Shown in pieces: positions 14,869 through 21,811 of a stretch of DNA of 42,171 nt. The notes under the pieces are model-generated. The model had not been told where the DNA came from, did not search any database, and was given only the letters and a program-made list of their open reading frames with translations. The position numbers were made by a program, and so were the translations under genes. The stretch covers positions 1-42,171 of the forward strand of contig JBAZEZ010000016.1 of NCBI GenBank assembly GCA_041653615.1, given 5' to 3'. Position 1 is the stretch's first letter, and every line of letters begins with the position of its first letter. Source of the stretch: JAHJUB01 sp041653615 [NCBI: Candidatus Ratteibacteria bacterium] (GTDB lineage: Bacteria; Ratteibacteria; UBA8468; MWAK01).

Positions 14869-16386
14869 GTGAAGAATAAAATTAGGACAATCCAGGTTTG
14901 CGGAACCGGTTCCGGCGCCGGCAAGAGCGTCATTGTCGCCGGTCTGTGCCGGCTTTTTCTCCAGGACGGTTTTAAGGTTGCCCCGTTCAAGGCGCAGAAT
15001 ATGGCACTCAACTCCGCGGTTACCAAAGACGGTTTGGAAATTGGTCGCGCCCAGGCGATGCAGGCAGAGGCCTGCCGGATTCCGGCCACCGTGGATATGA
15101 ACCCTATCCTCCTTAAGCCGACCGGCGAGGCGGGTTGTCAGGTAATCGTCCGAGGTCGGCCCTTCAAGAATATGTCCGCCGGAGAATATTATACCCATAA
15201 AAGGCGGTTGTTATCGGTGGTCAGAAAATCGCTTTTCCGGTTGATGTCTGAATACGATTTGGTGGTTATCGAAGGGGCTGGTTCGCCGGCCGAGGTCAAC
15301 CTTAAAGACCGGGACATAGTAAATTTAAGGGTGGCCCGGATGGTCGGCGCTCCGGTCATTCTGGTCGGTGACATTGACCGGGGCGGAGTTTTTGCCTCGC
15401 TGGTGGGGACTTTGCAACTACTGACCAGAAGTGAAAGGTCGCTGGTTAAAGGGTTTATTATCAATAAGTTCCGCGGCGACCTGTCTTTGTTAGAGGATGG
15501 GCTAACCTTTCTGGAGAGAAAGACGGGCAAGAAAGTCCTGGGCGTGGTTCCTTATCTTAAAGACCTGCGGTTGCCGGAAGAGGATTCGCTCTTCTTCGAT
15601 CGGAAGCGGGATTCCGGTTCCGGTCCGGTGCGGATCGCGGTTGTCCGGCTGCCGTATATTTCCAACTTCACCGATTTCGACGCGTTGGAAAAAGAACCGG
15701 ATGTTTCCCTGATTTATACCGTTAATCCGGAAGAGGTATCGGCGGCCGACTGCGTTATTTTACCCGGTACTAAGAATACCGTAGCCGACCTGCTTTTTTT
15801 ACGAAAGACCGGTCTTGCAAAAGAAATAAAAATCCAAGTTCCGACAGGAAAGGAAATCATCGGTATCTGCGGCGGTTACCAAATTTTAGGCCGGAAGATT
15901 AGCGACCCGTTGGGCGTGGAGTCAAAAGAATCTTTGGTTTCCGGGCTGGGGCTGTTAAACGTCGTTACGGAATTCGGGCGGGAAAAAGAGACCAGTCAGG
16001 TAAAGGGAAAACATCTGGAGACCGCCATTCCGGTCGGAGGTTACGAAATACACCACGGCCATACCGAAAGACTGTCCGACAGCAAACCGGTCTTCCTGAT
16101 TAATCGCCGGGGCGGCCGGGACGTTTCCCTGGAAGACGGCGCTCAAAACCGGGACGGCCGGATTTGGGGTACCTACCTGCACGGGATTTTTGACGATCCC
16201 GGTTTTCGGCGATGGTTTCTGAATCGGCTGCGCGCCAGGAAAGGGTTGACACTTACGGAGAATGTGACCGGGACTGATTTTTTTGACACCCGGTACGACC
16301 AGCTGGCCGATGTGCTGCGTAAACACTTGGACATTGCGGCTCTGCGCCGGATAGTTTTTCGACCGGAATCGGAGAAAACGGCATGA
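14869..16386 (+). CDS. cobQ: Adenosylcobyric acid synthase (glutamine-hydrolysing)
   Basis: A 505-residue amidotransferase that amidates positions b, d, e and g of the corrin ring (CobQ/CbiP). The N-terminal dethiobiotin-synthetase-like domain has VCGTGSGAGKSVIVAGL and APFKAQNMALNS, followed by VIEGAGSPAEVNL and GDIDRGGVFASLVGT. The C-terminal glutaminase-like domain shows ICGGYQILG (nucleophile Cys) and TYLHGIFDD (His). Length is normal. The start is GTG at 14869, 20 nt after the pilin, with no clear ribosome-binding site. It overlaps the next gene by ATGA. Confidence 0.95.
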   Translation: MKNKIRTIQVCGTGSGAGKSVIVAGLCRLFLQDGFKVAPFKAQNMALNSAVTKDGLEIGRAQAMQAEACRIPATVDMNPILLKPTGEAGCQVIVRGRPFKNMSAGEYYTHKRRLLSVVRKSLFRLMSEYDLVVIEGAGSPAEVNLKDRDIVNLRVARMVGAPVILVGDIDRGGVFASLVGTLQLLTRSERSLVKGFIINKFRGDLSLLEDGLTFLERKTGKKVLGVVPYLKDLRLPEEDSLFFDRKRDSGSGPVRIAVVRLPYISNFTDFDALEKEPDVSLIYTVNPEEVSAADCVILPGTKNTVADLLFLRKTGLAKEIKIQVPTGKEIIGICGGYQILGRKISDPLGVESKESLVSGLGLLNVVTEFGREKETSQVKGKHLETAIPVGGYEIHHGHTERLSDSKPVFLINRRGGRDVSLEDGAQNRDGRIWGTYLHGIFDDPGFRRWFLNRLRARKGLTLTENVTGTDFFDTRYDQLADVLRKHLDIAALRRIVFRPESEKTA

Positions 16387-17036
16387 GAGCATTTGTCTCT
16401 TGGAGCGGCGGAAAAGACAGTTCTCTATCTTTGTATCGAATTGTGCAGGATCGGTCGGCCGAAATCACTTATTTTTTGAATATGACGTCCGAAGACGGCC
16501 GAAGGGGCCGCTCCCACGGCATAAATTCCGTCCTTTTGGAAAAACAGGCGGCTGCGGCGGGCGTCCGGTTGTTGTCGCGCGGATGTTCCTGGCCCACCTA
16601 CGAAGAAGAATTCAAAAAATCCCTGTTGTTTTTGAAGGGTAAAAAGGTTAAAACGGGTGTTTTTGGGGACATAGACACTCAGGAACATCGGGATTGGGTA
16701 GAGAGGGTTTGTCGGGAGACCGGTATAGTCCCGATTTTACCGCTTTGGAAAGAGGAACGCAATGTCTTGATGGAGGAATTTTTGGACGCAGGGTTCAAAG
16801 CTGTTGTGGTTTCCGTGAGGTCCGACGTCTTGGGTGAAGATTGGTTGGGTCGTATCATCGATAAAAAATTTGTCGAGGACGTTCGGGCATTGGGTAACGT
16901 CGATATCTGCGGGGAAAACGGCGAATACCACACGTTTGTTTTTGACGGTCCGATATTCAAAAAGCCGGTAGACTTTTCCACCGGACGGATAACCTTAAGC
17001 CGGAATCGTTATTTTCTGGAATTGTTACCAAAATGA
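16383..17036 (+). CDS. Dph6-like PP-loop ATP pyrophosphatase (COG2102/MJ0570 type)
   Basis: A 217-residue PP-loop enzyme with FVSWSGGKDSSLSL at residues 4-17 and the C-terminal GENGEYHTFVFDGPIF that marks the diphthine-ammonia-ligase-like family. Bacteria lack diphthamide, so the archaeal/eukaryotic function cannot apply. The family is known to me from B12 transport neighbourhoods in bacteria, and here it lies between cobQ and btuF with 4-nt overlaps on both sides. I infer an ATP-dependent amidation or adenylation step in corrinoid processing; the substrate is unknown. Confidence 0.8.
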   Translation: MRAFVSWSGGKDSSLSLYRIVQDRSAEITYFLNMTSEDGRRGRSHGINSVLLEKQAAAAGVRLLSRGCSWPTYEEEFKKSLLFLKGKKVKTGVFGDIDTQEHRDWVERVCRETGIVPILPLWKEERNVLMEEFLDAGFKAVVVSVRSDVLGEDWLGRIIDKKFVEDVRALGNVDICGENGEYHTFVFDGPIFKKPVDFSTGRITLSRNRYFLELLPK

Positions 17037-17881
17037 AAAAAACAGGGTTTGCAGTTGGAGTCTTACTGGTTTTTTTGGCGGAGTTTTTTCTCCAATCGTT
17101 ATCGGCCGCAGTTTTACCACAACGTATTATTTCTCTGGGGCCAGCCCTTACCGAAGAGATTTATCTCCTGGGCGTTCAGGACAGACTTGTAGGATGTACG
17201 GTTTATTGCCAGAGGCCGGAAGCCGCCAAGCATAAACAGAAGGTCGGTACGGTGGTGGAGGTGAGCGTCGAGAAGATTGTAGCACTGAAGCCGGATCTGA
17301 TTTTGGCGACGTCCCTGACCGACCCACGGGCGAGGGAAAGGTTTCAGCAATTGGGGATGAGAATCGTTACGTTTCCGGAAGCCGATAATTTTGACGGGAT
17401 TTGCCGACAATTTTTTGACCTGGGAAAGATGGTGGGTCGGGAAGAAAAAGCCCGGAAAATCATAGAACAGGCAAAACAAGAAGTGGATTTGGTGACAAGG
17501 CGAGCGGCCGGAACAGTTAAACCGAAGGTTTTTCTGGAAATAGGGACGAAACCGTTATTCACCGTGACCCGTGACTCCTTTATTAATGAATTTATCGTTC
17601 TGGCTGGCGGCGTGAACGTGGCGGCAGAAGCAAGAAGCGGCCTTTACAGCCGCGAGAAGGTGGTAGCGCAGAACCCGGATGTGATTATTGTCGTGAGTAT
17701 GGGGGTGGCATCAGACCAGGAAAAAAAGTTGTGGCAAAAATTTAAAATCCTGTCGGCAGTTAAAAATAACCGGATTTATATTCTGGACTCGGACAAGGTG
17801 TGCAGTCCCACGCCGGTCAGTTTTGCGGAAGTTTTGAAAGAAATTTCGTTACTCCTTTATCCCGCTGATTATGAAAAATAA
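17033..17881 (+). CDS. btuF: Corrinoid-binding periplasmic protein BtuF
   Basis: A 282-residue class III binding protein. Residues 1-25 form a signal peptide (FAVGVLLVFLAEFFL, probable cleavage at LSA-AV) without a lipobox Cys, so the protein should be soluble in the periplasm. The lobes open with PQRIISLGPALTEEIYLLG and contain VEKIVALKPDLIL. The C-terminal lobe has NPDVIIVV. It overlaps both neighbours, the PP-loop gene (4 nt) and btuC (11 nt). Siderophore or heme binding is the family alternative, but the operon favours corrinoids. Confidence 0.88.
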   Translation: MKKTGFAVGVLLVFLAEFFLQSLSAAVLPQRIISLGPALTEEIYLLGVQDRLVGCTVYCQRPEAAKHKQKVGTVVEVSVEKIVALKPDLILATSLTDPRARERFQQLGMRIVTFPEADNFDGICRQFFDLGKMVGREEKARKIIEQAKQEVDLVTRRAAGTVKPKVFLEIGTKPLFTVTRDSFINEFIVLAGGVNVAAEARSGLYSREKVVAQNPDVIIVVSMGVASDQEKKLWQKFKILSAVKNNRIYILDSDKVCSPTPVSFAEVLKEISLLLYPADYEK

Positions 17882-18872
17882 AATTGCCGTTTGGTTTTTC
17901 TGGACAATTCTTTTAACTTTGCTTTTACTGGTCGTCAGTCTCTTTTCGCTGGGTGTCGGTTCCAGCGGAGTGACGCTGCACGGACTCATTTCCGCAATAA
18001 CGCAAGGCAGGAATACAATCGAGTACAGCATCCTTTTTGATATCCGTCTGCCGCGGATTCTTTTGGGTTTTGCGATCGGTGGTTCGTTGAGCCTGGCCGG
18101 TGTTATCCTGCAGGGGATGTTTCGCAACCCGCTGGTAGAACCTTATACCTTGGGTATTTCCGGCGGGGCTGCCCTGGGAGTTGCTCTCAATATCGTGCTC
18201 AAGATATCCCATCATTTCGGAATTTTATCCCTGCCGGTATCCGGATTTTTAGGCGCGGCCGCCGTCTCTTTTCTGGTCTATTTTCTAGGCGTGAAAAAGG
18301 AAGCGTTGAGGACCGATTCCTTTCTGCTTACCGGTGTGATGGTTAGTTTCGTTTCCTCATCCCTGATGATGCTTCTTATGGCTCTGGCACGTTCCGAAGA
18401 CCTACACGGCATAATCTTCTGGATGATGGGTTCTCTGGAAGAACCGAACCGGCTCTTATTGAAAAGTGAACTGATTGTGGCTGTGCTCGGTCTACTTACT
18501 TCCTATCTTTTTGTCTTTGACCTTAATGCGTTCGGATTGGGTGAAGAAGAAGCGCTCCATCTGGGAGTAAACACGGTTCGGAGTAAACGAATCCTCTTTA
18601 TTATTTCTGCCGTACTTACCGGATTTGCCGTTTCGGTGGCCGGTATTATCGGGTTTGTCGGTTTGGTTGTGCCTCATTTTGTCCGGATGTTCCTGGGCGG
18701 AGACCACCGGATACTGCTTATCGGTTCTTTCCTTTCCGGCGCAATATTTTTGATTCTCTGCGATACCCTGGCCAGAACCATCATCGCACCTCTGGAGCTG
18801 CCGGTCGGTGTTATCACGGGGATTTTAGGCGGCACGCTTTTTGTGTACGCGATTACCAAAAGGCGGATTTGA
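17871..18872 (+). CDS. btuC: Corrinoid ABC transporter permease BtuC
   Basis: A 333-residue FecCD-family permease with many hydrophobic helices, expected to be ten. Diagnostic stretches are RLPRILLGFAIGGSLSLAGVILQG, NPLVEPYTLGISGGAALG and the ATPase-docking GFVGLVVPHFVRMFLGGDHR. The family imports corrinoids, siderophores or heme. The tight btuF-btuC-btuD arrangement under a cobalamin riboswitch supports B12. Start ATG at 17871 within the end of btuF. Confidence 0.9.
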   Translation: MKNKIAVWFFWTILLTLLLLVVSLFSLGVGSSGVTLHGLISAITQGRNTIEYSILFDIRLPRILLGFAIGGSLSLAGVILQGMFRNPLVEPYTLGISGGAALGVALNIVLKISHHFGILSLPVSGFLGAAAVSFLVYFLGVKKEALRTDSFLLTGVMVSFVSSSLMMLLMALARSEDLHGIIFWMMGSLEEPNRLLLKSELIVAVLGLLTSYLFVFDLNAFGLGEEEALHLGVNTVRSKRILFIISAVLTGFAVSVAGIIGFVGLVVPHFVRMFLGGDHRILLIGSFLSGAIFLILCDTLARTIIAPLELPVGVITGILGGTLFVYAITKRRI

Positions 18873-18874
18873 AT

Positions 18875-19663
18875 ATGCTACAAGTCAAGAATCTCTCCTG
18901 CGGGTACGGTAAAAAGGTTATTCTCCAGAATATCACCTTTCAGGCGAAAGAAGGGGAGATGCTGGGAATCATCGGGCCCAACGGTTCGGGAAAAACGACA
19001 CTCCTGCGGGCGATTACCAAAGCCATCAAACCCATACAAAGCGAGGTTCTTTTGGAAGGGAAAGAAGTCAGCCGGATGAATTTTCAGGAATTCGCGAAGG
19101 TGGCTGCGGTCGTTTCACAAACCCTGCCCGGTGGTTTCATCACCCTGAAGGAATTTGTTCTTTTGGGGAGGATACCCTACTTTAAAAGATTTCAGTTTTT
19201 TGAAAATGGAAGAGACCTTGAGGCCGCACAAAAGGCGATGACGCTAACCGATACCTGGAAACTGAAAGACCGGTTTCTGGAAGAAATGAGCGGCGGGGAA
19301 CGCCAACTATCTTTAATCGCCCGCGCCTTATGTCAGGAGCCGTCCCTCCTATTTCTGGACGAACCGACCAGCCACCTGGATATTTCCCACCAAGTGTATA
19401 TTTTGGACCTCATCAAAAGGTTAAACAAAGAACTTTCCCTTACGGTGGTGATGGTCTTGCACGACCTGAACCTGGCCAGCGAATATTGCGACCGTCTTAT
19501 CCTGCTTCAAGACAGCCGAATTTACCGTATGGGCTCCCCCAGGGAAGTTTTGACCTATCAGGCTATTGAAGAGGTTTACCGGACCGTAGTGGTGGTTGCA
19601 AACAACCCGACATCCGGAAAGCCACATATATTCATCATTCCCGCTGATCAGCGTCACCCTTAA
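18875..19663 (+). CDS. btuD: Corrinoid ABC transporter ATPase BtuD
   Basis: A 262-residue ABC ATPase with Walker A GPNGSGKTT, Q-loop VVSQTLPG, signature MSGGERQLSLIARAL, Walker B LLFLDEPTSHLD and H-loop VMVLHDLNLA. I take the ATG at 18875, two bases after the btuC stop. An in-frame TTG at 18869 overlaps that stop and is less likely. It ends the third B12 unit. After it, composition and gene content change. Confidence 0.9.
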   Translation: MLQVKNLSCGYGKKVILQNITFQAKEGEMLGIIGPNGSGKTTLLRAITKAIKPIQSEVLLEGKEVSRMNFQEFAKVAAVVSQTLPGGFITLKEFVLLGRIPYFKRFQFFENGRDLEAAQKAMTLTDTWKLKDRFLEEMSGGERQLSLIARALCQEPSLLFLDEPTSHLDISHQVYILDLIKRLNKELSLTVVMVLHDLNLASEYCDRLILLQDSRIYRMGSPREVLTYQAIEEVYRTVVVVANNPTSGKPHIFIIPADQRHP

Positions 19664-19838
19664 TGATTTGTATTATAATTATGGTTACGTTCTATTAAAT
19701 AAAGTGGGGGAAAATCATCTGCTGTCATTACAATCGCAATTTTCTTCGCGGATTTTATAGCAAATCACCAACTTAAACGCCTTGCAGGAAACCATTTTTA
19801 AAAAGTTAGAGTAGTTTCTCTAAAAGAAGGGGTTTCTC

Positions 19839-20774
19839 ATGCTGTGTCCTCACTGTAACCACAAAAACGAAGAAGGGATTAGGTTTTGTACCGGTTGCGG
19901 GGAGTTGCTTGGTAAAAGAGTATTGGGACGGCCGGCGAAAAAACCGACAGCGGGAACGTCGACAACAAGAACGCCGGTATGGATTCAATCTGTGATCGGA
20001 AAAGGTTTTTTATTAGTTCTTGCCGTAATTGTCATTTTTGTGCTGATTTCAATAACTTTAGCCATACATCGGGCTTCGCATCGTTCTGTTCCTACAGTAA
20101 TTCCTTCTTCAGTCCCTCCTCTACCCTTTCCTGCACCACCGAGAGAAAACGTTCCAATCCCGGCGCCGGCAGTTTCGAAACCCTCTCTACCTTCTCCTCA
20201 AACCAGTGCCATAGAAAAGGAATCTGTTGCACCACCGGAAAAAGAAAAAGTTGTTGAAAAATCAGTTCTTGTAGACCGGGACTTGGACAGATTCATTAAT
20301 CTTCCGGCAAAAACAGAAGAAGAATTCAAGAAATTCAAACAAGACGAAGGCTGGCGATTACTTCAAACGATAGGCCTGAATATTCAATTTGACCAACTCT
20401 GCCGAAAAGCCGAGGACGCCAATAAAGAACACGACTGGCAGCAAGTGATAGACCTTTATACGAAAGCGTTAAAAACCTATCCATACTATGACGCTTCCTT
20501 CCGGATAGCCAACAGTTACAACCAACTCGACCAGCCGGACAAAGCGCTGGCGTGGACATCCATAGGACTCCAAAACTTCAGATACAATTTACTATACGAA
20601 ATCGCGGCAGAGGCTTATTGCAGAAAAGGCGACGAAACAAGAATGCTGGCTTGGCTGGAAGGCGCGCTCAAAAGCGGATTCAAAACAAGTAAGGAAGATT
20701 TGGACAGAACTCTTTCCCGATACAAAGATGATTCGCGATATTTATCGCTGCTGCAGAAATATGGCCTAAAGTAA
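19839..20774 (+). CDS. Zinc-ribbon, membrane-anchored TPR protein
   Basis: A 311-residue protein. It opens with a zinc ribbon (CPHCNHKNEEGIRFCTGCG, residues 3-21), followed by a basic linker and one transmembrane helix at about 55-75 (GFLLVLAVIVIFVLISITLA). A Pro/Ser-rich stretch (80-150) precedes a helical C-terminal half with at least two TPR-like units (DWQQVIDLYTKALKTYPYY, QLDQPDKALAWTSIGLQNF). The zinc ribbon is cytoplasmic and the TPR part external if the helix is a simple N-in anchor. I recognise no specific family. A ribosome-binding site AGAAGGGG precedes the ATG. Function unknown; a scaffold role is plausible. Confidence 0.7.
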   Translation: MLCPHCNHKNEEGIRFCTGCGELLGKRVLGRPAKKPTAGTSTTRTPVWIQSVIGKGFLLVLAVIVIFVLISITLAIHRASHRSVPTVIPSSVPPLPFPAPPRENVPIPAPAVSKPSLPSPQTSAIEKESVAPPEKEKVVEKSVLVDRDLDRFINLPAKTEEEFKKFKQDEGWRLLQTIGLNIQFDQLCRKAEDANKEHDWQQVIDLYTKALKTYPYYDASFRIANSYNQLDQPDKALAWTSIGLQNFRYNLLYEIAAEAYCRKGDETRMLAWLEGALKSGFKTSKEDLDRTLSRYKDDSRYLSLLQKYGLK

Positions 20775-20786
20775 AAGGAGGCTCAA

Positions 20787-21362
20787 GTGCCGATACTAAA
20801 AAGAGACGAAATCAAAGAGGAGTGGTCGGTTTTAATAGAAGGCGCCCAGGGAAGAGCCGGATATATTTTGGGCACTACGGGAAACGCCATAGACCAGTCA
20901 AATGTGCCGGACATAAACGTTGAAAAAAAGAAAATGGCCATGAGTTTACTGGGATTTTTCGGCGACAAAAGAGATTTTTTGATTGTTACCAACACCAAAA
21001 ATGCAAAACTCAGACCTTTTCAAATGTTTATAGGCGCAAGAGATTACGGTAATTATCTCGATGTGTTATGGTTTGTAACCTACCGATTCCGTTTTTTCGA
21101 CAAACTCTGGGATGCCATTGCAAAAGTTCCCTTTCTAAACATCATTCTTATACCTTTTTCATTGATACGTATGCTCGGCGGCGCAGCAAAAGAAAAGAAG
21201 ATCGGGTATGGCCTTGACTTTTTCGACGAACAGGACTTGCGGGCCTACCTCACCGTTGCTCATAAATGCGTGCAGCAAGCGGTCGATAGTTTAATGCTGG
21301 AACTGAACCAGGACCCGTCAAAGATAGACAGAAAGTCAAGGGGATTTTTGGGAATTTCGTAG
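20787..21362 (+). CDS. Hypothetical protein
   Basis: A 191-residue protein starting with GTG, preceded by AAAGGAGG at 20774-20781. It has GRAGYILGTTGNAID near residue 22 and one hydrophobic stretch (PFLNIILIPFSLIRMLGG, about 115-132), which may be a membrane or re-entrant segment. The last third is helical. I recognise no family. It lies 12 nt after the zinc-ribbon gene and 23 nt before the next gene, so it belongs to the same transcription unit. Confidence 0.65.
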   Translation: MPILKRDEIKEEWSVLIEGAQGRAGYILGTTGNAIDQSNVPDINVEKKKMAMSLLGFFGDKRDFLIVTNTKNAKLRPFQMFIGARDYGNYLDVLWFVTYRFRFFDKLWDAIAKVPFLNIILIPFSLIRMLGGAAKEKKIGYGLDFFDEQDLRAYLTVAHKCVQQAVDSLMLELNQDPSKIDRKSRGFLGIS

Positions 21363-21385
21363 GGAAAAATTGGGAGGTTTCCAAT

Positions 21386-21811
21386 ATGGAAATGAAAAAT
21401 GCGCTTTTGCTTTTATTCCCGATTATAGCAGCAGTCCTCAGTTCCTATTTTACCTATTACTTTGCAATAAAATCCAAGCGGAGCGAGGCGATACTTAAGT
21501 TTAAGGAAGAAAAATACGCTAATTTGTTGGTCCTTCTACAAGGATTTATGGAAATAACAGTTTCAGGCGATGCAAAACGAAAATTTTTCGAAGAACAATA
21601 TAGATCGTGGCTATACTGCTCCGATGATGTGGTGAAATCAATCAATAAAATGGTAGAGCTAATAATATCTTCAAGAGGTAAAAGTCCCGATCCGACTGAA
21701 GGAAGAAAAATAGTAGGCAATATTGTTATTGCAATGAGAAAGGACTTGCTTGGAAAAACAAATCTAACCCATAGTGATTTTCGCTACACTGCCGTGCTTG
21801 AAAATAAATGA
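21386..21811 (+). CDS. Hypothetical membrane-anchored helical protein
   Basis: A 141-residue protein with one N-terminal membrane helix (ALLLLFPIIAAVLSSYFTYYFA, residues 5-27) followed by charged helices (KSKRSEAILKFKEEKYANLL), consistent with a cytoplasmic coiled coil. A good ribosome-binding site (GGGAGGTTT) precedes the ATG. The stop overlaps the ATG of the large ATPase gene, implying coupled translation and perhaps that it anchors the ATPase to the membrane. That is inference; I do not recognise the family. Confidence 0.65.
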   Translation: MEMKNALLLLFPIIAAVLSSYFTYYFAIKSKRSEAILKFKEEKYANLLVLLQGFMEITVSGDAKRKFFEEQYRSWLYCSDDVVKSINKMVELIISSRGKSPDPTEGRKIVGNIVIAMRKDLLGKTNLTHSDFRYTAVLENK

